DNA of 64,000 nucleotides. It comes from Sphingopyxis sp. LC81. GTDB lineage: Bacteria > Pseudomonadota > Alphaproteobacteria > Sphingomonadales > Sphingomonadaceae. A model generated the notes under the pieces. That model did no database searches, had not been told where the DNA came from, and worked only from the letters and a program-made list of their open reading frames with translations. Below, piece by piece: positions 47,802-58,996 of the stretch. The stretch is from the NCBI RefSeq assembly GCF_000756375.1, contig NZ_JNFD01000009.1:113722-177721 (forward strand). Direction: 5' to 3'. The first letter of the stretch is position 1, and the number at the start of each line of letters is the position of its first letter. A program made the translations under genes and the position numbers.

Positions 47802-48116
47802 ATGATGACCAGGTATTTCACGATAACAATGCTGGCCTACCTGACCGCTTGTTCGTCAAATAGCGATGCCGTGACCACGCTGGCGATCAGGTTAGCAAAC
47901 GAAGGCGGGGCGGGTGTCTCCAAAGAACGGCGTGAAGACTATGTCACTTGCGGCGTGAAGACGCTCTCAAACGTGCCGAGCAAGCGAATCGACGCCGCGC
48001 TCGAAGCTTCCGACGTTCCTGCGATATGGGAAATACTCGGCAGCGATACGCTTGATGCATATGTCAAAACTTGCAGACAGACTGAGCTCCGGCGGAGCCC
48101 TCCACCCCAAGCATAA
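47802..48116 (+). CDS. Small lipoprotein, unrecognised
   Basis: 104 residues starting MMTRYFTITMLAYLTACSS, with lipobox LTAC; ATG 47805 gives a better spacing to GGGG at 47794. The mature part has a conserved-looking block EDYVTCGVKTLSNVPSKRID and two Cys (TCG, KTCRQTE). Base composition is lower in GC than the neighbours. No family recognised. Its position between P450 and VapC gives no clue. Confidence 0.5.
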   Translation: MMTRYFTITMLAYLTACSSNSDAVTTLAIRLANEGGAGVSKERREDYVTCGVKTLSNVPSKRIDAALEASDVPAIWEILGSDTLDAYVKTCRQTELRRSPPPQA

Positions 48117-48164
48117 TTATCTGCAAACGTCTGCAACTGGTCGTTAGCCGCCACTCCCTGACGC

Positions 48165-48659
48165 TCACCCCCGAATAAACAGGCTCCGGATCCACGGCGA
48201 CCGTGCGCGCGTCGCTTCGCGCCAGTCGCCATCTTCGCCCGCATCGGCGGCGATGCGGCTGGGGTCGAGCAGCTTCAGCCGTGCGCCGCGAAACGCCGCG
48301 CCGCGATAGGTGACGAAGGCCAGCCCATGTTCGAGCGCGGTCGCGGCGAGGAGCGCGTCGCGGTCGCTGTCAAGCGCGAGTGCGGCGCGGCGGCGCGCGA
48401 TGGTCACGTCGACCGGCAGGACGCGGCCCTCGAACGCGGGCAGCACTTGCCCGTCGATCCAGTCGCGCCATGCGGCGCCCGCCGCCTTGCTTTGCTTCGC
48501 CGCGAGCGCGGCGGCATTTTCCAGCTCGACGAGCGAGAGCGCCGACACGAACATCGATTGCCGCGAGGTGCGCTGCGCCCATCCGGCGAGCGCGGCGCCG
48601 TCGCCGTCGGCGCGGGCGTGGCGCAGGTCGAACAATATTTCGGCGTCGAGCAGGAACAT
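48165..48659 (-). CDS. VapC-type PIN-domain ribonuclease toxin
   Basis: 164 residues. PIN-domain acidic residues are at Asp5 (FLLDAEILFDL), Glu45 (SLVELENA) and Asp101 (RDALLAATALEHG). The usual fourth Asp after the TA/LVTRN motif is replaced by VTYRGAAF, so the active site may be altered. Its ATG overlaps the antitoxin stop (TGATG), the usual toxin-antitoxin order antitoxin first. The C-terminus extends about 30 residues beyond the minimal domain. Confidence 0.85.
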   Translation of the reverse strand: MFLLDAEILFDLRHARADGDGAALAGWAQRTSRQSMFVSALSLVELENAAALAAKQSKAAGAAWRDWIDGQVLPAFEGRVLPVDVTIARRRAALALDSDRDALLAATALEHGLAFVTYRGAAFRGARLKLLDPSRIAADAGEDGDWREATRARSPWIRSLFIRG

Positions 48660-48898
48660 CAGCCGCGCCCGTCCAGCGCCTTGCGCAGGAGCGCGCGATC
48701 AAGCGCGATGTCACCGGGCGGGGCGGCGAGCAACTGCGCCATATTCTCGCGCTCGCCGCTGAGTTGGCGCCAGGCGTCGATGCTGATCAGCACGTGCGTG
48801 GGCCGCCCACGGTCGGTGACGAACACCGGTTCGACAAGCGCGAATCGCTTCGCGCGGCTGACATCCTGATTGAGTTCGCGGCTCGTGACGCGCTTCAT
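48659..48898 (-). CDS. Phd/YefM-type antitoxin
   Basis: 79 residues from the ATG at 48898 with AGGGG five bases upstream. Sequence MKRVTSRELNQDVSRAKRFA and VFVTDRGRPTHVLISID is the Phd/YefM fold, which binds DNA and neutralises a PIN toxin. A longer upstream frame exists but has no support. An inverted repeat TGTAG/CTACA at 48948-48965 upstream is a candidate operator for autoregulation. Confidence 0.83.
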   Translation of the reverse strand: MKRVTSRELNQDVSRAKRFALVEPVFVTDRGRPTHVLISIDAWRQLSGERENMAQLLAAPPGDIALDRALLRKALDGRG

Positions 48899-48947
48899 GA
48901 CCACCCCTCGCTGATGCAAAATCATGGCAGATTGTGATCGTTCACAT

Positions 48948-48965
48948 GTAGGTATGTTACTACAC
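48948..48965. promoter_or_regulatory. Inverted repeat upstream of the toxin-antitoxin genes
   Basis: TGTAG and CTACA spaced by eight bases, about 50 bp upstream of the antitoxin start. Antitoxins of this family bind such short dyads. Short repeats occur by chance, so this is tentative. Confidence 0.3.
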
Positions 48966-49145
48966 TGTGACCGGCCCGCAACAAAAATGATCTCCGCGCC
49001 GGAAATCGACAGGGGCGGGCGCGCCCAATGGCGGGCCGGCATTGCGCGCGCTGCGCTTTCATGTCTCCTGATGCCCGGAACAGGCGGATCGCGGCGGCAT
49101 ACAGATCGCGGGCGCCACGGTGGGAGAGGGAAATTGGTATCCAAT

Positions 49146-50534
49146 ATGTTCGATGAACTGCTCCGCGCGGTCGGCGACGTGCTCGGCGCGCACGGCCCCG
49201 CGGTCAATTCCGCGGCGAGCTATACGCCGACCGATTTCAGCATTCATTTCTTCCTCCAGATCGCGGTGATCCTGATCGTCTGCCGCGCCGTCGGCTGGGC
49301 CGCGAAGAAATTCATGGGGCAGCCGCAGGTCGTTGGCGAAATGATCGCCGGCGTCCTCCTCGGCCCCTCGCTGTTCGGCCTCTTCTTCCCCGAATTTCAG
49401 GCGGCGCTCTTCCCCAAGGAAACGCGGAGCATCCTCTACGTCTGCGCGCAGGTCGGGGTGGGCCTGTACATGTTCCTCGTCGGCACCACGCTCCGCCTCG
49501 ACCATTTCCAGTCGAAGGCGAAGAGCGCGATGGGCGTGTCGGCGGCGGGCATCGTCGCGCCCTTCCTGTTCGCTGCGCTCATCACGCCGTTCCTGCTCGA
49601 TGTCCCGGGCCTCTTCACCGAAGGGCTGAGCCAGGGCAGCGCGACCTTGTTCATGGGCGCGTGCATCGCGCTGACCGCCTTCCCGATGCTCGCGCGCATC
49701 ATCAACGAACGCGGCCTCGCGAACACCGCGCTCGGCACGCTCACGCTCACCGCGGGCGCGTTCGACGATGCGGTGTCGTGGTGCGTGCTCGCGATCGTGC
49801 TCGCGACCTTCGGCGGTGGTCCCGGCGTGGCGCTGATCGCGATTATCGGCGGGCTCAGCTTCGCGCTGTTCATGTTCTTCATCGGGCGCAAATTGCTCGT
49901 CCCGCTCGGCCGCATCGTCGAGGAACGCGGCGAGATGAGCGACACAATGCTGTCGGTCGTCCTGATGCTCTTCGCGCTCTGCGCCTTCGTCATGGACGCC
50001 GCGGGCATCCATGCGGTGTTCGGCGGCTTCATCCTCGGCGTCTGCATGCCGCGCGGCAAGCTGACCGAGGAGATCAAGCGCAAGATCAGCCCGATCACCA
50101 TCCTGCTCGTCCCGGTCTTCTTCACCTATTCGGGGCTCAACACACGGCTCGACACGGTGAACAGCCTGACCCTGCTCGCGCTCGCGCTCGGCATATTGCT
50201 CGTCTCGATCGCGGCGAAGTTCGGCGCGTGCTGGCTCGCGGCGCGGCTCGCGGGTGAGGACAATCGCACCGCGCTCGGCATCGGCGCGCTGATGAATGCG
50301 CGCGGGCTGATGGAGCTGATCATCATCAACATCGGGCTTCAGAAGGGCATCATCGGGCCGACGCTCTTTTCGATGATGGTGCTGATGGCGATCATCACCA
50401 CGGTGATGGCGGGGCCTTTGTTCGAATTCGTCTATGGCCGCAAGGCGCGCGAGACGGGCGAACTCGGCCAGCTCGGCACCGACGAGCCGGACGGGGCGCA
50501 GCCTGTCGAACGGCTGGCCGCCAAGCCTGTCTGA
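49146..50534 (+). CDS. Kef-type cation/proton antiporter
   Basis: About 462 residues, 12-13 transmembrane segments of the CPA2/KefB family. Key sequence VGEMIAGVLLGPSLFGL in the second helix region, then ACIALTAFPMLARIINERGL and AGAFDDAVSWCVLAI (the Asp pair of the ion site) and HAVFGGFILGVCMPRG. TTG 49134, preceded by GAGAGGG, is an alternative start four residues upstream; ATG 49146 is used here. No RCK domain follows, so it is not a glutathione-gated Kef channel but an Na+ or K+ antiporter. Confidence 0.92.
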   Translation: MFDELLRAVGDVLGAHGPAVNSAASYTPTDFSIHFFLQIAVILIVCRAVGWAAKKFMGQPQVVGEMIAGVLLGPSLFGLFFPEFQAALFPKETRSILYVCAQVGVGLYMFLVGTTLRLDHFQSKAKSAMGVSAAGIVAPFLFAALITPFLLDVPGLFTEGLSQGSATLFMGACIALTAFPMLARIINERGLANTALGTLTLTAGAFDDAVSWCVLAIVLATFGGGPGVALIAIIGGLSFALFMFFIGRKLLVPLGRIVEERGEMSDTMLSVVLMLFALCAFVMDAAGIHAVFGGFILGVCMPRGKLTEEIKRKISPITILLVPVFFTYSGLNTRLDTVNSLTLLALALGILLVSIAAKFGACWLAARLAGEDNRTALGIGALMNARGLMELIIINIGLQKGIIGPTLFSMMVLMAIITTVMAGPLFEFVYGRKARETGELGQLGTDEPDGAQPVERLAAKPV

Positions 50535-50536
50535 GG

Positions 50537-52081
50537 TCAGGCGTAGGCCGCACCCGCGTTGATCTGGTCGATCATCGCGCGGTGCGCGGGCAGCTCGCTC
50601 GCGGCGCGGTCGCCAAAGCTTTTGATCCGCGCAAAGATGCGCTCGGCCTCGGCGGTGTCGGGAAATTCCTCGCGCACCGGCGACAGGTCGGTGCGATATT
50701 CCATGCCATAGAGGATATACTGGTAATTGAAGAAGGCGAAGCTTTCGAGGTCGAGGATGAAGTCGAAGCGCCCCGGCGGGCGATAGCGCCATTCCTCGAG
50801 CAATTCCTTCAACCGGTCGGGGATCGACGCCGGGTCGCCATTGTCGCGCCAAAAGGCTTCCTTCCGCTGGCTCAGGCAATAATGAAGCTTCAGGAAATTG
50901 ATCGTGTTGTCGTAGCGCGCCGCCATCAGATCGTTGAAGCGCCGCGCGGGCGCGCCGACGGGGCCGGCCAGCGGGAACATCTCGGCGATCATCGCCGCCG
51001 CGGTCTCGATCATCACGAGGCCGGTCGATTCGAGCGGTTCGAGGAAGCCGCCCGACAGTCCTACCGCGACGCAATTCTTCACCCATGACGCGGGGCGATA
51101 GCCCGCCTCGAACGGGATCGAGCGGACATTGACGTCATGGCTCCGCCCGCCGGTATAGGCGGCGAGGATTTCGGCGGCGCGGTCGTCGCCCATATGGTCG
51201 CTCGAATAGACGCAGCCGATGCCGCGCGCACCGGCCAGCCCGATGTCCCACGTCCACCCCGCTTCGTGCGCCGCCGCGATCGTATAGCTTTCGATCGGCA
51301 CGTCGGGGCGCTCATAGGGCAGCTTGCACGCAAGCGCGCGGTCGGTGAACAGCTGATGCTTCACGCCCTTGAACGGCGATTGCAACGCGCCGCCGATCAG
51401 CTCGGCGCGGAAACCCGAACAGTCGATATAGAGGTCGGCGGCCAGCGTCCCATGCTCGGCCGTCACGACATGGTCGATCGCGCCGCTCGTTGCATCGAGC
51501 CCGACCCCGGTCAGCGTGCCGCTGAGGTGCGTAACGCCCATCGCGCGCGCCTCTGCCGACAATACCTCCGCGAGCCTCGCGGCGTCGAAATGATAGGCAT
51601 AGTTCAGCGGGCCGGTGAATTCGCCCTCGCCGGGGCGCTTCGGCGCGCGCTGCGCCTCGGCGACGCGGTTCTGGATCGTCATCGCCTCGGCGAACGGCCG
51701 CCGCGTCGCCTCATTCTGGAGCAGCCAATAGGAGACGAGGCTGTAGCCGTCTCCATGATAGGGCGCCTCGAACGGGTGCAGATAATGGCTCGACCGGCCA
51801 TCTGCGGGCGTGCGCACCCAGTCGTCGAAGCGGATGCCCTGCTTGAACGTCGCCGAGGTCGCCCGCACGAACGCGCTTTCGTCGATGCCGATGAATTGCA
51901 GCGTATTGCGGATCGTCGGAAAGGCGCCTTCGCCGACCCCAATGCTGCCGATCTCGTCCGACGCCAGCAAGGTGATCGACAGCCGCGGATTGCGCGGCAG
52001 ATCGAAAAAGCGCGCGAGATAGGCGGCGGTGAGCCATCCCGCGGTGCCGCCGCCGACGATCAGGATCGAGCGTTTTGCCAC
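50537..52081 (-). CDS. Flavin-dependent halogenase (tryptophan-halogenase-like)
   Basis: 514 residues from GTG 52081 (MAKRSILIVGGGTAGW). The FAD-binding GxGxxG motif is IVGGGTAGWLTA. The catalytic Lys is Lys80 (SATFKQGIRF), and the WxWxIP-type motif reads WTWDIG, with Gly instead of Pro. The late Glu in LEPLESTGLVMIE matches the halogenase active site. Tryptophan or other electron-rich aromatic halogenation is the family's reaction; the partner flavin reductase is not adjacent. A longer GTG start at 52147 lies next to the divergent gene. Confidence 0.9.
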   Translation of the reverse strand: MAKRSILIVGGGTAGWLTAAYLARFFDLPRNPRLSITLLASDEIGSIGVGEGAFPTIRNTLQFIGIDESAFVRATSATFKQGIRFDDWVRTPADGRSSHYLHPFEAPYHGDGYSLVSYWLLQNEATRRPFAEAMTIQNRVAEAQRAPKRPGEGEFTGPLNYAYHFDAARLAEVLSAEARAMGVTHLSGTLTGVGLDATSGAIDHVVTAEHGTLAADLYIDCSGFRAELIGGALQSPFKGVKHQLFTDRALACKLPYERPDVPIESYTIAAAHEAGWTWDIGLAGARGIGCVYSSDHMGDDRAAEILAAYTGGRSHDVNVRSIPFEAGYRPASWVKNCVAVGLSGGFLEPLESTGLVMIETAAAMIAEMFPLAGPVGAPARRFNDLMAARYDNTINFLKLHYCLSQRKEAFWRDNGDPASIPDRLKELLEEWRYRPPGRFDFILDLESFAFFNYQYILYGMEYRTDLSPVREEFPDTAEAERIFARIKSFGDRAASELPAHRAMIDQINAGAAYA

Positions 52082-52148
52082 CCGGAACGCTATCGAGCCG
52101 CAAAGCGCTTTCAACAAGCGGTAATTTGCGGCACGCACAACGGACACG

Positions 52149-52865
52149 ATGAAGACTCTCCGCCCCTATCTGATCTGGTTCGCCGTTGCGGTGCTGCTGA
52201 CCATCGGCGCGATCCTCGGCATGCAGTGGGTGCGCGATCATCCCGAGCATATCCCCGGCACGCCCTTCGAACTGTCGCACCCACAGGGCTGGGCGACGAA
52301 CCGAAAGCTGGTGGCGCTCGCGGGTGACGACAGCGCCTGCTTCGCTGCCTTCGACCGCGCGGAAGCGGGCTATCTCCGGCGGCCGGCGATCGGCACCGGC
52401 GCGTGCCGCGCGAGCCAGCGCATGATCCTGACCGGCGACCGTTTCGTGCCGACGATGCGCCCCGCGAATGTCGCGCCGGGCTGCGCGGTGACCGCGGCGA
52501 TGGCGCTGTGGAACCGCGACGTCGTTCAGCCGCTCGCGCGCAAGCATTTCGGGCAAAAGGTCGTCGAACTCGAAAATCTTGGCAGCTATAATTGCCGCAA
52601 GATCGCGGGGCAGCCAAACCAGAGCCAGCATTCGACCGCCAATGCGATCGACATTTCGGCCTTTGTCCTCGCCGACGGCACGCGCATTTCGCTGATCAAC
52701 GACTGGACCCCTGGCGACAAGCGCAGCGAGTTTCTGCACGAGGTTCGCAATGAGAGCTGCGGGCTGTTCAGCACGATCCTGTCGCCCGACTATAATCGCG
52801 CGCACGCCGACCATTTCCATATCGACATGGCGGCGCGGACGGCGGGCTGGACCGTCTGCCGCTAG
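52149..52865 (+). CDS. Extensin-like C-terminal domain protein
   Basis: 238 residues. An N-terminal transmembrane or signal segment (YLIWFAVAVLLTIGAILGM) precedes a periplasmic domain with SQHSTANAIDISAFVLADG and HADHFHIDMA: the His...Asp...HxH pattern of a zinc D-Ala-D-Ala carboxypeptidase-like fold (extensin_C). Four conserved Cys likely form disulphides. It probably acts on peptidoglycan or cell-surface polymers. Its stop overlaps the convergent methyltransferase stop in CTAG. Confidence 0.87.
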   Translation: MKTLRPYLIWFAVAVLLTIGAILGMQWVRDHPEHIPGTPFELSHPQGWATNRKLVALAGDDSACFAAFDRAEAGYLRRPAIGTGACRASQRMILTGDRFVPTMRPANVAPGCAVTAAMALWNRDVVQPLARKHFGQKVVELENLGSYNCRKIAGQPNQSQHSTANAIDISAFVLADGTRISLINDWTPGDKRSEFLHEVRNESCGLFSTILSPDYNRAHADHFHIDMAARTAGWTVCR

Positions 52866-53605
52866 GCGCGCCGCCGCCCGCCGGTGCCCGGCACAAGCAT
52901 CGGCGTCGTCTCGCGATACGCGACATAGTCGGCGCCGAAGGTGTCGATCAGGTTGCGCTCCTCCAGCCGGATCGCGATCAGCATATAGATCGACAGGCCC
53001 ACGGCGAGCAGCAGATGCCCCGCGGTCATCGCGGGCGTCGCCCAAAAGGCGAGGAAGAAGCCCGCGTAGAGCGGATGGCGGACGAATTTGTAGAAGAGCG
53101 GCTGACGCAGCACCGGCGGTGCCGCCGCCTTTTCGCGCAGCGCGAACCACGCCTGCTGCAGCCCGAACAGCTCGAAATGATTGATCAGGAAGGTGCTGGC
53201 GAGGACGATCAGCCAGCCGAGCCCGAACAACGCCCACAGGATCGCGGCGCGCAGGGGATTGGTGACGGTCCAGACCGGGGCGGTCAGTTGGTGCCAGAAC
53301 AGCATCAGTATGATCAGCGCGAGGCTGGCGAACAGCACATAGGTGCTGCGCTCGATCGGCGCAGGGACGATGCGTGTCCACGCTGCCTTGAACGTGGGCC
53401 GCGCCATCACGCTATGCTGGATGCCGAACAGCGCGATCAGCGCGATGTCGATCGCGACCGCCGTCGCGGGCTCCGCCGCGCGTGCGAAATCGACCGTCGG
53501 CTGGACGACGGGAAGATTGCCGACGAACGCGATAAGATACAGGAATGTCGCGAAGAATATCGCGTAGCATATGGCCGCATAGGCCAGATAGAAGGCACGA
53601 ACCAT
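52862..53605 (-). CDS. mddA: NnrU/isoprenylcysteine-methyltransferase-like membrane methyltransferase
   Basis: 247 residues, about six transmembrane helices. The C-terminal SAM-binding signature YKFVRHPLYAGFFLAF, then EERNLIDTFGADYVAYRE, matches methanethiol S-methyltransferase (MddA), which converts methanethiol to dimethyl sulphide. Related NnrU and isoprenylcysteine methyltransferase families share the fold, so the MddA name is a motif-based guess. It lies 58 bp downstream of the suf operon on the same strand. Confidence 0.7.
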   Translation of the reverse strand: MVRAFYLAYAAICYAIFFATFLYLIAFVGNLPVVQPTVDFARAAEPATAVAIDIALIALFGIQHSVMARPTFKAAWTRIVPAPIERSTYVLFASLALIILMLFWHQLTAPVWTVTNPLRAAILWALFGLGWLIVLASTFLINHFELFGLQQAWFALREKAAAPPVLRQPLFYKFVRHPLYAGFFLAFWATPAMTAGHLLLAVGLSIYMLIAIRLEERNLIDTFGADYVAYRETTPMLVPGTGGRRRA

Positions 53606-53663
53606 TGCGCTGCCCCTGCTTCAGAGGGGGCATTATAGCAGATTTTGCGCGGAAAATCGCGCT

Positions 53664-54020
53664 TTAGACCGTGAAGCTTTCGCCGCAGCCGCACGCGCCC
53701 TTGGCGTTCGGATTTTCGAACACGAAGCCCGCGGCGAAATCATCCTCGACCCAGTCCATCGTGCTGCCGATCAGGTACAGCACCGACGCGCCGTCGATGT
53801 AGAAGACGCCGCCGGGGGTCTCGATCTTCTCGTCGAACTTCACCTCTTCGGTGACATAATCGACCGAGTAGGCAAGCCCCGAACAGCCGCGGCGCGGCGT
53901 CGACAGGCGCACACCGATCGCGCCTTCGGGCGCGGCCGCCATCAGCTTCGCGATACGCGCTTCGGCGCCGGCGGTCAGGGCGACGGCGGCGGGGCGTGCG
54001 CGGGTCTTGGTCTCGGTCAT
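53664..54020 (-). CDS. sufA: A-type Fe-S carrier (HesB/IscA/SufA family)
   Basis: 118 residues from the ATG at 54020. The three conserved Cys are in RRGCSGLAY and the C-terminal KGACGCGESF. It receives Fe-S clusters from the SufBCD scaffold and passes them on to apoproteins. The start overlaps the preceding gene's stop (TGATG), so it is the last gene of the suf operon. The name sufA follows context; ErpA-like function is possible. Confidence 0.88.
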   Translation of the reverse strand: MTETKTRARPAAVALTAGAEARIAKLMAAAPEGAIGVRLSTPRRGCSGLAYSVDYVTEEVKFDEKIETPGGVFYIDGASVLYLIGSTMDWVEDDFAAGFVFENPNAKGACGCGESFTV

Positions 54021-54490
54021 CACAGCATCCCCAGTTCGAGCCGCGCTTCGTCGCTCATATTCTGCGGCGACCACGGCGGATCCCAGACAAGATTGACTTC
54101 GGCATCGCCGACGCCGGGGACCGCGCCGACGCGCAGTTCGACCTCGGCTGGCATCGATTCCGCGACCGGGCAATGCGGCGTCGTCAGCGTCATCGTGACG
54201 AGCGCATGGCCGTCGTCGATCTCGACATTGTAGATCAGGCCAAGATCATAGATATTCACCGGGATTTCCGGATCGTAAATGTCCTTCAGCGCATTGATCA
54301 CGGCTTCGTAAAGGTCGCCGCCGACCGCATGCGGATCGACCGCCGTAGGCTTGGCCGCGAGGAATCCTTCCAGATAGTCGCGCTTGCGTTCCAATTTCTC
54401 GGGCGCGGTCTCGACATCCGCGACGCGCGCTTTTGGCGGTGCTTCGACGCTTTCCACTTCCTCGACCTTGATCATCCGGTCCTCGCTCAT
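54020..54490 (-). CDS. DUF59/MIP18-family Fe-S assembly protein (SufT type)
   Basis: 156 residues. After a charged N-terminus of about 50 residues comes the DUF59 domain: ALKDIYDPEIPVNIYDLGLIY, TLTTPHCPVAESMP with the conserved Cys, and VNLVWDPPWSPQNMSDEARLELG. In other bacteria SufT helps mature Fe-S proteins. It overlaps sufS by 4 bp and the A-type carrier by 3 bp. Confidence 0.88.
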   Translation of the reverse strand: MSEDRMIKVEEVESVEAPPKARVADVETAPEKLERKRDYLEGFLAAKPTAVDPHAVGGDLYEAVINALKDIYDPEIPVNIYDLGLIYNVEIDDGHALVTMTLTTPHCPVAESMPAEVELRVGAVPGVGDAEVNLVWDPPWSPQNMSDEARLELGML

Positions 54491-55668
54491 CCGAAAATCC
54501 TCTCGACGCGGGCGAGGCCATCAATCAGCGCCGCCACATCGTCGTCATTGCTGTAAACGCCAAAACTCGCGCGCGCGGTCGCGGCGACCCCCAGATGCTC
54601 CATCAGCGGCTGTGCGCAATGGTGCCCGGCGCGGATCGCGACCCCGCTTTCGTCCAAGATAGTGCCGATGTCGTGCGGATGAACCCCCGCCATCGCAAAA
54701 CTCACGATTCCGGCGCTGTTTTCAGGGCCGAACAGCGTGATGCTGTTCTTGCGCGCGAGCGCTTCGCGCAAGCTGCCGACCAGCGCGCATTCATGCGCGT
54801 GGATCGCGTCGATGCCGATTGTTTCGACATAATCGACCGCCGCCGCGAGCCCGATCGCCTCGATAATCGCGGGGGTGCCCGCCTCGAAGCGCGTGGGAGC
54901 AGGGGCATAGGTTGTCTTCGCAAAGGTCACTCGATCGATCATCGACCCGCCGCCCTGCCACGGCGGCAGCGCGTCGAGCTTGTCGCTCCACAGCACGCCG
55001 ACGCCAGTGGGGCCGTAAAGCTTGTGCCCCGAGAAGACATAATAGTCGCAGCCGAGCGCCGCGACATCGACCGGCAGGCGCGGCACGGCCTGGCAGCCGT
55101 CGATCAGCAGCTCGGCACCGACGCGGTGCGCGAGGTCCGCCGCGCGCGCAACGTCGAGCGGGCTACCGAGCACGTTTGAGACATGCGCGAAGGCGACCAT
55201 CGTGTGTTCGGGGGTGAGCAGTTTTTCGGCGGCATCGAGATCGATGCGCCCGTCTTCGGTCAGCGGGCAGACGTCCACCTGCCAGCCTGCAAGCTGCCAG
55301 GGCACGATATTACTGTGATGCTCCAGCGTCGAGAGCAGCACGCGGCCCTTCTTCGGATGCGAATAAGCGACAAGATTGATCGCCTCGGTCGCGCCGCGCA
55401 CAAAGGCGATCTCATTCTCGCGCGCGCCGATAAACGCCGCGATCCGCCGCCGCGCCGCCTCATAGGCGAGCGTCATGTCGGCCGAGCGCGCATAGACGCC
55501 GCGGTGCACGGTCGCATAATCGCGGCCCATCGCGGCGACGGTCGCGTCGATCACCGCCTGCGGCTTCTGCGCGGTCGCGGCGGTGTCGAGATAGTGCCAG
55601 CCGGGGGTGAGGCCGGGGAAGTCGGCACGGACGTCGGGGAAAGTGCGAAGGGCGGTTGTGGTGCTCAC
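54487..55668 (-). CDS. sufS: Cysteine desulfurase SufS
   Basis: PLP enzyme taking sulphur from cysteine for Fe-S assembly. 393 residues. PLP-binding Lys in YYVFSGHKLYGPTGVGVLW; catalytic Cys in RAGHHCAQPLMEHLG; class V aminotransferase features EHHSNIVPWQ near the middle. Group II (SufS) because of the RxGHHCA loop. It overlaps sufD by 4 bp and the DUF59 gene by 4 bp. No sufE or sufU gene is present in this operon. Confidence 0.95.
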   Translation of the reverse strand: MSTTTALRTFPDVRADFPGLTPGWHYLDTAATAQKPQAVIDATVAAMGRDYATVHRGVYARSADMTLAYEAARRRIAAFIGARENEIAFVRGATEAINLVAYSHPKKGRVLLSTLEHHSNIVPWQLAGWQVDVCPLTEDGRIDLDAAEKLLTPEHTMVAFAHVSNVLGSPLDVARAADLAHRVGAELLIDGCQAVPRLPVDVAALGCDYYVFSGHKLYGPTGVGVLWSDKLDALPPWQGGGSMIDRVTFAKTTYAPAPTRFEAGTPAIIEAIGLAAAVDYVETIGIDAIHAHECALVGSLREALARKNSITLFGPENSAGIVSFAMAGVHPHDIGTILDESGVAIRAGHHCAQPLMEHLGVAATARASFGVYSNDDDVAALIDGLARVERIFG

Positions 55669-56392
55669 ACCAATTCCCCCAGCTTCGCCAGCGCCAGCTC
55701 CTGCAACTGCACTTCGTCTTCAGCACCATCGAACACGCCCGCGACGAACGCCTGCAGCATCAGCTTCTTCGCCTCGCCGGGCGGCAGGCCGCGCGATTGC
55801 AGGTAATAAAGCCCCATCGGATCGAGCTCGCCGATCGCGCAGCCATGCGCGCATTTCACATCGTCGGCGAAGATTTCGAGTTCGGGCTTGGCGTTGGCGG
55901 TCGCGCTGCGATCGAGCAGCATCGCCTTCACATCCTGTTCGCTGTCGGTCTGCTGCGCATCGCGCGCGACCGCGACCTTGCCGAGATAGGTGCCGGTCGC
56001 GGTGCCGCCGAGCACCGAGCGCACGACCTGCCGCGACGTCGCGCCGGGTTCGGCGTGCGTGACCGTGGTAACGATCTCGAGATTCTGCCCACCGCCGCCG
56101 ATTTGCGCCGCGCCGAGGTGGAAGTCGGCGCCTTCGTGCAGGATCACATTGAGTTCGATGCGGCCATAGGCACCGCCGATATTGAGCACATGCAGCGCGG
56201 CGACCGCGCCCTTGCCCAGCACCAGCTCGATCTGGCGGATCGCGCCTTCGTCCTGCACGATCGCGCGGCGGAAATCACCGCCCGCGGGCACGATGATGCT
56301 CTCGGGCGCTGGCAGCGGCCACGCCGCCGCGACCGCATCGATGTCGCTATAGCGCCAGGCTTCGTCGCGCCGCGAGGGGAGGGCGCTCGTGG

Positions 56393-56396
<4 letters not shown>
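55665..56396 (-). CDS. sufD: Fe-S assembly scaffold protein SufD
   Basis: 243 residues, much shorter than the about 420 of enterobacterial SufD; the N-terminal half is reduced. It starts with TTG overlapping the sufC stop (TTGA). The C-terminal SufBD core is intact: FADDVKCAHGCAIGELDPMGLYYLQSRGL and AFVAGVFD, with the conserved Cys and His. It partners SufB and SufC in the SufBC2D scaffold. The truncated form occurs in other alphaproteobacteria, as far as I recall. Confidence 0.9.
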
Positions 56397-57136
<740 letters not shown>

Positions 57137-57153
57137 CTTATTCCGTATCCGTT

Positions 57154-57503
57154 TCAATTGCCTGCGCGCTGAGCTCGGTCCGTCCGAATTTTTTGAAGCA
57201 AGTTCAGAAAGTTCGGCTTGGCCTGTGCATCAAGCTGAGCCTTGAGGTCACTTGCTTGCGCCGCCGCATATTCCGCGTCGATGGCGGTATAAAGCTGGGT
57301 TTTCAGGTCTTTGCAGCCTTCGATCGCGCTCGCGAAAATCTTGTCGTCGGGCGCATCGGTTTTCGTCATGCGAACCGCATAGGTCGTCATGCAGCGATCA
57401 TTGGCTTGCGCGAGCATCATCGCATTGGGCTGCGCCGATTGGGCGAAGACCGATTGCGACACCAGCGCCACGCCAAAGGTGAAACCCGTCAAAAAAAACG
57501 TCT

Positions 57504-57507
<4 letters not shown>
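57154..57507 (-). CDS. Unknown exported protein inside the suf operon
   Basis: 117 residues. A signal peptide of about 22 residues ([20 protein letters not shown], cut after FA) is followed by a mainly helical mature part with two Cys (NDRCMTTYA and EGCKDLK) about 26 residues apart, and a charged end [12 protein letters not shown]. It overlaps the sufB stop (ATGA) and precedes sufC by 17 bp. Its location and export make a periplasmic role in iron or redox supply conceivable, but nothing supports it. No family recognised. Confidence 0.6.
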
Positions 57508-58991
<1,484 letters not shown>

Positions 58992-58996
58992 ATCTC

